Positions 55,680 to 63,424 of a stretch of 64,000 bases of DNA are shown here, in pieces; the stretch's first letter is position 1; every line of letters begins with the position of its first letter. Source of the DNA: AP-15 sp963747735 (GTDB lineage: Bacteria > Pseudomonadota > Alphaproteobacteria > ATCC43930 > CGMCC-115725); the NCBI GenBank assembly GCA_963747735.1, contig CAVVGE010000006.1, positions 124,001-188,000 of the forward strand. Reading direction: 5' to 3'. The notes below the pieces were generated by a model. It searched no databases, was not told where the DNA came from, and saw only the letters and a program-made list of their open reading frames with translations. A program made the translations under genes and the position numbers.

Positions 55680-55904
55680 TCAGAACGTCGGAAGGCCGCC
55701 CTTGCGAGGGTCCCATTCCTTGCGGATCTGCTCCTCGATCGGGGCGCCGCTCTCGGTCGTCGACGGCTTCTGCTCGTTATCCGTACTTTCCGGGTCGAAC
55801 ACGCGATCGACCAGATGGTCGATGGTCGCCTTCTCGCGCCGATGTCTTCTGCGATCGGGATTGTCGGGACCACCCGCGGCATCTTGCTGTCCGGCCGAGA
55901 GCAC
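55680..55904 (-). CDS. Hypothetical protein, 74 residues
   Basis: A polar, charged small protein: REKATIDHLVDRVFDPESTD, PSTTESGAPIEEQIRKEWDP and the terminal RKGGLPTF. Endings of the EWDPRKGGLPTF kind are common in uncharacterised alphaproteobacterial proteins, which supports this frame over the two overlapping ones. It probably shares an operon with the discoidin-like gene. No function is proposed. Confidence 0.55.
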   Translation of the reverse strand: MLSAGQQDAAGGPDNPDRRRHRREKATIDHLVDRVFDPESTDNEQKPSTTESGAPIEEQIRKEWDPRKGGLPTF

Positions 55905-56117
55905 AGATCGGCCACCGTTCCCTGAGACCCGAACTTCGCCTCCGTGAACAACGGCTAACGCCGCCGCGGAGTTGAAGGCGATGGCCGTTGCGAATGATCC
56001 CGTCGAGCATGGCGTCGGCGGAGGGGGGCGAGGGTGGACTCGCCGATCAGTTGCGCCACACCAGTCAACCGGGACATGGCTTGGGAACCCGCTGACATCC
56101 CAGACCGTGTTACTTCC

Positions 56118-56504
56118 ATGGTCTGCTCAATATCCGCTCCCCGCGTTATCGTCGTCGTCGAAGACGAGACGCTGATCCGCTTTGCCGTGGTCGCCGCTTT
56201 GGAAGAGGCGAATTTCGGGGTGATCGAAGCGGGCCATGCAGGTGAGGCGCTCACCATTTTGGAACATGAGGGGGTCCGCGTTCATGTCGTCTTTACCGAT
56301 GTGCGTATGCCGGGTCCGATGGATGGGTTGATGCTCGCGCATCACGTCCGTCGGCATTGGCCTCACATCGGTTTGTTGGTGGCGTCGGGGCAGGGCATTG
56401 TGAGTGAAGACGCGATGCCGGAAGGAAGCCGATTCATCCCAAAGCCCTATCGTCTCGATCACGTGGTGCACCACATCCGCGAGCTTGCTCCGCCGCCCGA
56501 TTAG
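56118..56504 (+). CDS. Single-domain response regulator
   Basis: 128-residue CheY-like receiver. ATG 56118 gives MVCSISAPRVIVVVEDETLI; the acidic pocket is E-D in VVEDE, the phosphorylated Asp is in VVFTDVRMPGPMDGLML, the conserved Thr/Ser in LLVASGQG and Lys in FIPKPYRLD. There is no output domain, so it relays a phosphoryl group or acts by binding. It is convergent with a histidine kinase, 27 bp away, a plausible partner. Confidence 0.92.
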   Translation: MVCSISAPRVIVVVEDETLIRFAVVAALEEANFGVIEAGHAGEALTILEHEGVRVHVVFTDVRMPGPMDGLMLAHHVRRHWPHIGLLVASGQGIVSEDAMPEGSRFIPKPYRLDHVVHHIRELAPPPD

Positions 56505-56531
56505 GATGCGAAACAAGAGCTCAAGCAGCGG

Positions 56532-57653
56532 TCAGAGGATCAACGGCATCCGGAACGTAAAGCGGGTTTCCGCCGGCGTAGAGATGAAGTCGAGCTTGCC
56601 GCCATGGGCCTCGGCAATTTCGTGAGAGATATATAGACCGAGCCCCAGGCCTTGCCGGCTGGGGCGAAGCATCCCGCGCGAGAAGGGCTGGAAGATGTTT
56701 TCCAGCGCGGCGGGAGGAATCGGCTCACCAGCATTGGCGACGAAAAGCTCGAACCAGCCGGCCGTCGTCGTCGCACCTATCCGGATCGGTTTGTCCACCG
56801 CCCCATAGGTTAGGGCGTTGCTGAGCAGGTTTGAGGCGAGCTGCCCAATTCTGCGGCGATCGCAATTGACGGGTGCCGTCAACGCGAAGCGGGACTCGAT
56901 CACCCGGTCCGGCGCATTGGACTGCAATTCCGCAACAACCTGCCGCAGCATCGACTCTACCGGCTGAGCGGCATCGCGGTCCAACGTCAGGCCGCCCCCT
57001 AAGCGCCCGCGCGCGAAGTCCATAACATTGTCGATCAGCCCGGCCATGCGGGTAGCGCTGCCTTGGACCATGTTGACGATGGCCGTGGCACTGTCGTTCA
57101 AAGGGGTTTTGAGTAGCAATTGCATGCCGGCGTCGATGGCTGCCAGCGGGTTGCGCAGGTCGTGACCCAGCACTGCGATAAATTGCTCCCGAAGCGCCGA
57201 GGTTTTGCGTTCATCGAACAGGTTCGCTTCGGTCGAGTTCATCCGGTCGATCGTGCTCAGATAATAGCCGATGACCTCCGCGAACATTTCGAACATGCCG
57301 ATGGTCTCGGGCGTGTTCAGCCGATGCGGTTCGGGATCGATCGCGCAAAGCGTGCCGAAAAATATACCGTCCGCGAGCCGGATCGGCATCGAGATATAGC
57401 TCTGAAAGCCGTACATCGCAGGCGTGTGGTGGGCGCAGAAGGCCGGATCTTCGGCGACGTGATCGATGATGACGGCGTGGCTGTCAAACGGCAAGCAATT
57501 GGGACCCGGGATCGGCATCCAAAAGGGACCCGTCTGAGGTTCGGCGCGGGCTTGTCCAGGTAGCGAATAGGAGGGCCCCGCGCGCGACGCGCAGTGCCTA
57601 CACGAGCGACGGAGCGGCGCGCGTGGGAGGTGCCTGTTTGCCCACCTGGGCAA
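56532..57653 (-). pseudogene. GAF-domain histidine kinase, 5'-truncated by an IS21 element
   Basis: From about 57540 downward the sequence is a normal kinase: part of a GAF domain (HTPAMYGFQSYISMPIRLAD, GIFFGTLCAIDPEPHRLNTP), linker, H-box with His in VLGHDLRNPLAAIDAGMQLL, N-box LASNLLSNALTYG, and G-boxes GLGLGLYISHEIAEAHGG. The first 55 or so residues are Arg/Pro-rich and unrelated, because the original N-terminus (start of the GAF domain) was lost where IS21 DNA abuts, near 57560-57600. It may still be translated from an internal ATG (57519), but the sensor is incomplete. Confidence 0.8.
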
Positions 57654-57808
57654 GCCCCAGGGGGTGGGGTCCGGGGCGGGGGATTTGCCCGATTTGGCTG
57701 GGGGTCAGGCGCGGTTTTTGAAGCGCCAGCTTTCGTTGCCGGTCTCGACGATCTCGCAGTGATGGGTGAGCCGGTCGAGGAGTGCCGTGGTCATCTTGGC
57801 GTCGCCGA

Positions 57809-58294
57809 ACATTACAGACTGCCGCTGTTTCGGATCGACTGATAGTCCGGGTCTGGGTCACTGATCCTCAGCACGCACTGTTCGGTCAGCGATTCGATCT
57901 GAACCCGACGGCGGGCCAGCGCCCCGGCTGGGTCAGCGTCGCGCTTGCGGACGGTCGGCGGCGCTGGCTGCCGCGTGCCGCGACCGACCTGGATTTTGCT
58001 TGTGATGCAAGGCCGAATCATGCTCTGCCGCGGGCGTCGGTACGCACGCTGCTGCCGTTGGCGCAGTACATCCAGGCGCTGCTCTGCAACCCAAAGATCG
58101 CCGATGGCTCGCCGCCCAGCGATGATCGCCCCGGATCTGGGAGCAGGCTCTCGGGACCAGCCGCCGGCGCTGGTGCCGAGGGTGTGGCCGAGGATGACGG
58201 CGGCGACGCAACGCCATCTGGCACAGCGGATCGCCCGTGTGCTGCGATCGCGGCTGGCGGATGCGCAGGGGCCAAGCGAGGCGGGTCATGCTGA
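57809..58294 (+). CDS. DUF5372-like protein of the recombinase element
   Basis: The recognisable part reads VRVWVTDPQHALFGQRFDLN, WVSVALADGRRRWLPRAATD and LDFA, ending RTLLPLAQYIQAL, which matches the DUF5372 pattern (VTHPxHPLFGxxF then LPxxxTD) of small proteins encoded ahead of large serine recombinases. The start is uncertain, since no ATG or GTG immediately precedes the conserved part. After about 58090 the frame is Gly/Asp-rich and may not be protein. A second short frame from 58104 (MARRPAMIAPDLGAG) with RHLAQRIARVLRSRLADAQ could be another accessory ORF. Confidence 0.5.
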   Translation, partial: TLQTAAVSDRLIVRVWVTDPQHALFGQRFDLNPTAGQRPGWVSVALADGRRRWLPRAATDLDFACDARPNHALPRASVRTLLPLAQYIQALLCNPKIADGSPPSDDRPGSGSRLSGPAAGAGAEGVAEDDGGDATPSGTADRPCAAIAAGGCAGAKRGGSC

Positions 58295-60247
58295 ACACCC
58301 CGGCGAGTCCGGAAGACCGGGTGACGACGGCGCACCGAGCGAAGCTCGCCTACATCTATGTGCGGCAGTCGACCGCCGGGCAAGTCCGCCAGCATCAGGA
58401 GAGCACCGAGCTGCAATACCGGCTGGTCGACCGGGCGATCTTCTTCGGCTGGCCAAAGGAGCGGGTCGAAGTCATCGAGCTGTGTTCTCTCTTTAGCGTT
58501 CTGATTGCTGACGGCGAGCGGGTGTATGACCCGTGCGCCTATCACGATCGCCTGCTGTTGGGCCTGTCGGGGATCATGAGCGAAGCGGAGCTGCACCAGA
58601 TCAAGGTTCGGCTCCATCAAGGGGAGCGTCAGAAGGCCGCCCGGGGCGAGTTGCGGCTGCCCCTGCCGGCGGGTCTCGCCTATACCCGCGACGGCCGGGT
58701 GGTTCGTAACCCCGACGAAGAAGTGCAGGCTCGCTTGTTGTTGCTGTTTGCCAAGTTTGGGGAGCTTCGCAGCGCCCGATCGGTGATGCGTTATTTGCAC
58801 CGGTCCGGCTTGCAACTGCCGGTGCGGCCGCTGCGCGGGCCGGCGCCGCAAGAGGTGGTCTGGCGGGCGGTGAGCAGTGCACGGGTATTGCAGGTGTTGA
58901 AAAACCCGGCCTACGCGGGAGCGTATGTCTACGGCCGTCGCCGGCGAACCCCGCTCGGCCACCGCCCTGGCTCACGGTCCGGCGGCACCCAGGCGGTCGC
59001 CCTCCAGGACTGGCCGGTGTGCCTGAAGGACGCCTATTCTGGCTATATCGGCTGGGAGGAGTTCATGGCAAACCAGCGGCGGCTTGCCGACAACGTCAAT
59101 CGATATGAGAGAGACCGGCCGGGCGTGCCCCGCAAAGGCAAGGCGTTGCTCCAAGGGATCGTGGTTTGCGGGCGATGCGGCCGGCGCATGGGCTTGCGCT
59201 ATTCCGGACCGGGTGGCGACTACCCGGTCTATCAGTGTACGGCCGACCAGCAGCAGCATGGCGGGCCGCGTTGCCAGGAGGTCCGGGCCCTGCCGGTCGA
59301 CGCGGCGGTGGAGGACCTGGCGCTGGCGGCGCTGGCGCCTGATCGGCTCGCGCTGGCCGTCGCCGTTCTGGGCGAGTTCGAGGAAGAGGCCCGCCTGCTG
59401 GAGCGGCAGTGGTCGCTTCGGCGTGAGCGTGCTCGTTACGAGGCGGAGCGGGCTCGCCGCCAATACGATACCGTGGAACCGGAGAACCGGCTGGTGGCGC
59501 GTTCGCTCGAGCGAGCCTGGGAGGAGAGGCTTCGCCGGGTCGAGCAAATTGAGGCGGAGTATCAGAGCTGGCGTCGCGAGCAGCCGGTATCGCTGAGCGC
59601 AGCCGACCGCACGCAGATCATTTCTTTGGGCGCGGATCTGCCGCAATTGTGGAACGCGACGACAACGACGGCGGCCGAGCGCAAAGAGATCCTGCGCCTT
59701 CTCATCAAGGAGGTGGTGCTTGATCAGCGCCGCGAGCAGGGTCAGGTCTGGATCAGGATCGTCTGGCAGACGGGCGCCACCAGCGAGCACTCGATCCGTC
59801 GGAACGTGCGGGCTTACCCCGATTATGGCGACCTCGATCGTCTGGCGACACGCCTTCGCGCGCTCGTCGCGGAGCAGAAAATGGATGGCGAGATCGCCGC
59901 TATTCTCAATACCGAAGGGCTTCTGTCGGCACGTGGGCGCCCGTTCAGCGGTGGCGAGATCCACCTGTTGCGCAAGCGCTGGGGCATTGCGACGGTGAAG
60001 ATCAATGGCAAGGAAGCAAACCCACCGCGTTGGCCGGACGGGAGCTACTCGGTCCAAGGTGCGGCAGAGACCCTCTCGATTACCCCTCAGACCGTATTCG
60101 AGTGGCTGCACAAGGGGCGACTGAGCGGGGAGCAGCTCGCCAAGGGCATGCCGTGGAAGATCAGCCTGACAGTGCGTGAGATCGCCGAGCTGAGGCTGCG
60201 GGCCCGCACTAAGCGTTCAAAGAAGGAGGTGTCATGAAGTCATCGGC
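57810..60247 (+). mobile_element. Serine-recombinase element inserted in istB, flanked by 8 bp direct repeats
   Basis: Direct repeats TCGCCGAA lie at 57802-57809 and 60248-60255, both part of the istB codons for Phe-Gly-Glu/Asp. The element encodes a DUF5372-like protein and a large serine recombinase and no other cargo. This is the layout of small self-mobilising recombinase elements known in Bradyrhizobium-like genomes. The exact crossover bases are uncertain, because istB sequence next to the right junction (CCGATGACTTC) also resembles the left continuation. Confidence 0.75.
58288..60237 (+). CDS. Large serine recombinase with an internal catalytic-domain deletion
   Basis: 649 residues from ATG 58288. 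The N-terminus has the nucleophile in LAYIYVRQSTAGQVRQHQES and continues to GWPKERVEVI. In the family about 50 residues follow here (GxSG block and the ExSRLAR segment), but the sequence jumps directly to ELCSLFSVLIADGERVYDP. It then proceeds normally: RLLLGLSGIMSEAELHQIKV, recombinase domain (LKNPAYAGAYVYGRRR), zinc ribbon VVCGRCGRRMG with CTADQQQHGGPRC, a coiled coil around residues 360-430, and a C-terminal HTH region (VQGAAETLSITPQTVFEWLH). The reading frame is intact, but loss of catalytic Arg residues predicts an inactive recombinase. Confidence 0.85.
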   Translation: MLNTPASPEDRVTTAHRAKLAYIYVRQSTAGQVRQHQESTELQYRLVDRAIFFGWPKERVEVIELCSLFSVLIADGERVYDPCAYHDRLLLGLSGIMSEAELHQIKVRLHQGERQKAARGELRLPLPAGLAYTRDGRVVRNPDEEVQARLLLLFAKFGELRSARSVMRYLHRSGLQLPVRPLRGPAPQEVVWRAVSSARVLQVLKNPAYAGAYVYGRRRRTPLGHRPGSRSGGTQAVALQDWPVCLKDAYSGYIGWEEFMANQRRLADNVNRYERDRPGVPRKGKALLQGIVVCGRCGRRMGLRYSGPGGDYPVYQCTADQQQHGGPRCQEVRALPVDAAVEDLALAALAPDRLALAVAVLGEFEEEARLLERQWSLRRERARYEAERARRQYDTVEPENRLVARSLERAWEERLRRVEQIEAEYQSWRREQPVSLSAADRTQIISLGADLPQLWNATTTTAAERKEILRLLIKEVVLDQRREQGQVWIRIVWQTGATSEHSIRRNVRAYPDYGDLDRLATRLRALVAEQKMDGEIAAILNTEGLLSARGRPFSGGEIHLLRKRWGIATVKINGKEANPPRWPDGSYSVQGAAETLSITPQTVFEWLHKGRLSGEQLAKGMPWKISLTVREIAELRLRARTKRSKKEVS

Positions 60248-60878
60248 TCGCCGAAGACGCTCGGCCATTCGCCGAAGGCGAGATTGGTGGTGACGATGAT
60301 CGAGGTGCGCTCGTAGAGGCGGCTGATCAGATGGAAGAGCAGCTGGCCGCCGGTTTGGGCGAAGGGGAGATAGCCGAGCTCGTCGAGGACGACGAAGTCG
60401 AGCCGGGTCAGGTAATCGGCGAGCCGTCCCTGCCGATTGGCTCGGGCCTCGTTCTCCAGGCGGTTGACGAGGTCGACGACGGTGTAGAAGCGGCCCCTGG
60501 CGCCGCCGCGGATGCAGGCGCGCGCAACAGCAATGGCGAGGTGGCTCTTGCCGGTGCCGGTGCCGCCGATGAGCACGGCGTTGCGCTGCTCGGCGATGAA
60601 GCCGCCGGTCGCCAGATCGCGGATCAGCGTCTCGTTGATCGGGGTGCCGGCGAAGTCGAACGCGTCGACATCCTTGGCCAGCGGCAGCTTGGCAATGGTG
60701 AGCTGGTACTTGATCGAGCGCGCCTGCTTCTCAGCGATCTCGGCGGCGAGCAGGTCGCCGACGATGCGCGGCGGCTCGTGCCGACGCTTGATGCCGGTCG
60801 CCATCACCTCGTCATAGGCCGCGCGCATGCCGTAGAGCTTGAGCGTGGCCATCAGCTCGAGAACCTGGGTTCGTTCCA

Positions 60879-62401
60879 TCAGGAGGCGCTGCGCAGACGG
60901 TCGTAACGAGCACAATCGGCAATCGGCGCATGATGCAGGCGCAGCGCTTCCGGGGTCAGGATCGCCGCCGCCGGCGCGGGGTCGCGGCGCCGCGCCAGGA
61001 TGTTGAGGACGACATCGGCGGAGTGAACGCCATCGCCGAGCGCCTCGGCACAGGCCCCCTCCACCGCGGCGAGGCCGTCGGTCAGCACCGCGGAGAGAAT
61101 CTTGACCATCTGGCGGTCGCCGTCGTCGGACCCCTTCAGCCGGCGCCGCAGGCGCTCCAGGCCGGCCGGCAGCGGCCAGTTCTTGAACGGCGCACCGTTG
61201 CGCAGGGCGCCGGGCTTCCTGGCCAGCACCGGCACGTAGTGCCAGGGATCGTAGATCGTCTCGCCGCGCCCGAAGCAGCGCGGATGCTCGGCGACGACGG
61301 CACCGTCCTGACGGATGACGATGCGGTCGGCATAGGCATGGATCTCGACCGGGCGGCCTACGGCGCGCGAGACAACCGAGTACTTGTTGTTGTCGAAGCG
61401 CACCAGGCAGGTCTTCGAGACCGCGGCCGGAAGGGCATGGAACCCGTCAAAGCGGCCGGCGATCGGCACCAGATGCGGGCGCTCCGCCTCGAAGGCCTGC
61501 CAGATTGTCTGCTCGGCACTCTCTGGGTGCTTGTGCGCCTTGGCATAGGCGACGCAACGGTCGAGCAGCCAGCCGTTCAACTCGTCATAGCTCGCCATCC
61601 GCAGACGCGGCGTGAAGAAGCGCTCGCGCACCAGCCCGACCCCGGCCTTCGCCGGGGCAGGCTCTGGTTCTCGACCTGGCCCTTCTCCCACCCCGAGGCC
61701 GGGGTGCAGGCGGTGGGCTCGACCAGATAGTGCCCGCACATCTGCAGGAAGCGGCGGTTGTACTGCCGCTCCTTGCCGACGAACACCGTCTCGACCGCCG
61801 TCTTCATGTTGTCGTAGATGCCACGCGCGCAGGTGCCCTTGAAGAAGGCGAACGCCCGGTCGTGGGCATCGAACACCATCTCCTGGGTCTCGCGCGGATA
61901 GGCCCGTACGAACAGCATCCGGCTGTGGCACAGCCGGACATGCGCGACCTTGACGGTCACCGTTACCCCGTTGATCAGCACGATCTCGTGCGACCAGTCG
62001 AACTGGTAGGCCTCGCCCGGGGCGAAGCTCAGCGGTACATAGGCCTGTGCGGTCACCGCACCCCGCTCGGCGAGCCAGCTCTTCGCGTACCGCCGCACCG
62101 CGTCGTAGCTGCCCTCGTAACCCAGGCCACGCAGCTCTTCGTAGACCCGGATCAGCGTCAGCCGCTCGCGTGCCGCCTTGCCCTCATTCGAAAGCAGCAG
62201 CGCGTCGAGCTCGCCTCGCCACGGATCGATCTTCGGCAGCGGCTGCGTCCCGCGCGCATAGCGAAACTCCGTCGCCTCCGACCGGACCACCTTGCGCACC
62301 ACCTTTCGGGATACTCGAAGCTCCCGGCAGATCGCCCTGATCGGCTTCTTCTGAACAAAATACGCCCGACGGATCTTCGCGATCGTCTCCACTATCAGCA
62401 T
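60879..62401 (-). pseudogene. istA: IstA (IS21 transposase), frameshifted by a palindromic insertion
   Basis: The N-terminal half from ATG 62401 reads MLIVETIAKIRRAYFVQKKP, HTH ICRELRVSRKVVRKVVRSEA, then the integrase core: FAPGEAYQFDWSHEIVLING (first Asp), RGIYDNMKTAVETVFVGKER (second Asp), and ASGWEKGQVENQ (Glu). There the palindrome at 61640-61663 interrupts, adding 23 bp. The frame continues VRERFFTPRLRMASYDELNG, with the C-terminal domain YSVVSRAVGRPVEIHAYADR, ending CARYDRLRSAS. Removing 23 bp restores Q-V-G-L-V-R-E. The active-site residues are intact, but the protein is truncated right after the catalytic Glu. Confidence 0.9.
61640..61657. repeat. Intragenic palindrome type 1 in istA
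   Basis: CCCCGGCCTTCGCCGGGG followed by CAGGCT; on the istA strand the 24-base word ending here (positions 61663 to 61640) is identical to 37708-37731 in the IS1182 transposase gene. It has the same 23 bp insertion length and the same effect, a frameshift. Confidence 0.9.
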
Positions 62402-62625
62402 CCCCCGACAGGCTCCCAGGTTCCCCATGGAAGCCACTGTGGACCCACCGTCCCGGGGGTCCCGATTGGATGCCGATCACCCCCTAAACAGGGTCCTTAT
62501 TCCATGCCAATTCACAGTTCAGATAACGTCTCGAGCTCCTTCAGAGGGCATAGCGTCGGTCGGCGCGTGTCAGTCATCGCCATGAATGGCTTGACCTTCG
62601 ACCTATCGACACCCACGGTCGCAGA

Positions 62626-62760
62626 ATGGCAACGATCATCTCCGGCATCGCCGAATTCAAGCGGGAGTTGATCCAGGAGCGGATCCGCTCCGGTATCGCC
62701 GCCGCAAAAGCGCGCGGCAAGCGCCTTGGGCGCCAGCCCGCGCAGAGGCCGAATGATCGG
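62626..62760 (+). pseudogene. Serine resolvase fragment
   Basis: MATIISGIAEFKRELIQERI followed by RSGIAAAKARGKRLGRQPAQ and RP is the end of a resolvase catalytic domain and the start of its linker (GIAEFERDLIQERIRSGIAAAKARGKRLGRQPG in family members). The sequence then changes abruptly into antisense of another fragment. Neither the catalytic Ser nor the DNA-binding domain is present. Confidence 0.6.
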
Positions 62761-62865
62761 GTCGCGCCCGGTAAAGGTCACCGCACCGTCGCCGGACCGG
62801 GGTTCCAGGCCGACCTCGCGCAGCACACTGGCGAGTTCGCGCATCGGGTCGATGGCGTGCCCGCC
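62740..62865 (-). pseudogene. CaiB/BaiF CoA-transferase N-terminal fragment (tentative)
   Basis: The minus-strand segment MRELASVLREVGLEPRSGDG followed by AVTFTGRDPII resembles the opening of some family III CoA-transferase proteins (LxxVTFTGxDPVLPSRF). It ends at the junction with the resolvase fragment. The assignment rests on a short stretch only. Confidence 0.3.
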
Positions 62866-62973
62866 GCTGAGCGGGTGCGCCAGGCATAGCGAATACGATC
62901 CGCCAGTTGTCCACCCATTGACCTTCACTCCCTCGGCATTTGCCTGCGCGGGGTCCTTCCGGGAAAGAACTGC

Positions 62974-63369
62974 TCAGAACTGGATTTCGACGGTGTCGAC
63001 CCGATCAGGGTAGAATGCGAGGTGGTCCTTGATGCCGGCGACCGCCGCGTAGGGTGTCTTGTAGGTCCAGACTGCGTCGATCAAGCGCTCACCGGCCGCC
63101 GCGATGCTGTAGTAGCTGGCATCGCCCTTGTAGGGGCAGTAGGTGGTGCGGTCTGACCGCGCCAGCAGCGTCATATCGACATCCTTGCGCGGGATATAAT
63201 GGACCGCCGGATAATGGGCCTCGTGGAGAGTCAGCGCTTCGCGCGTGTCGGCGATGACGCAGCCCGCGACTGAGACGATTACTCTGTTGGGGTTGCGCTC
63301 GACCGAGATCGGATGATCCGGTCCAGGGGTCGTGATCGACCTCGCTTGCGATTGGACAATCCGTTCCAT
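62974..63369 (-). CDS. DUF427 domain protein
   Basis: 131 residues from ATG 63369. The family pattern is complete: HPISVERNPNRVIVSVAGCV, IADTREALTLHEAHYPAVHY, IPRKDVDMTLLARSDRTTYC, PYKGDASYYSIAAAGERLID and AVWTYKTPYAAVAGIKDHLA, ending FYPDRVDTVEI. DUF427 proteins are small beta-rich cytoplasmic proteins of unknown function, frequent in soil bacteria. It lies 55 bp downstream of the SDR gene, on the same strand, and is likely co-transcribed. Confidence 0.93.
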   Translation of the reverse strand: MERIVQSQARSITTPGPDHPISVERNPNRVIVSVAGCVIADTREALTLHEAHYPAVHYIPRKDVDMTLLARSDRTTYCPYKGDASYYSIAAAGERLIDAVWTYKTPYAAVAGIKDHLAFYPDRVDTVEIQF

Positions 63370-63424
63370 AGTGATCACCTTTGGCTGTCGAGTTGCGCCG
63401 GACTACATCGCCGACTTGACCCGG

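Larger units (their letters stand above)
57705..60879 (-). pseudogene. istB: IstB (IS21 helper ATPase), split by an inserted element
   Basis: The N-terminal piece (60879 down to 60248) reads MERTQVLELMATLKLYGMRA, ending DFAGTPINETLIRDLATGGF, Walker A IGGTGTGKSHLAIAVARACI, DFVVLDELGYLPFAQTGGQL and FGEWPSVFGE. The C-terminal piece (57809 down to 57705) resumes MFGDAKMTTALLDRLTHHCE and ends IVETGNESWRFKNRA with its stop. Between them lies 2.4 kb with a serine recombinase gene. Both junctions carry TCGCCGAA on the plus strand. IstB would normally assist IstA by target selection. Its ATG overlaps the istA stop. Confidence 0.88.
57700..62521 (-). mobile_element. IS21 family element, nested insertion and left-end loss
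   Basis: istA and istB overlap at 60879 in the usual order on the minus strand. The right end lies near 62490-62521, where sequence resembling known IS21 ends (TTGGCATGGAATAAGGACCC on the minus strand) occurs. The left end, beyond istB (57705), could not be matched. The element carries a second element (57810-60247) inside istB and a small palindrome inside istA. Confidence 0.85.
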
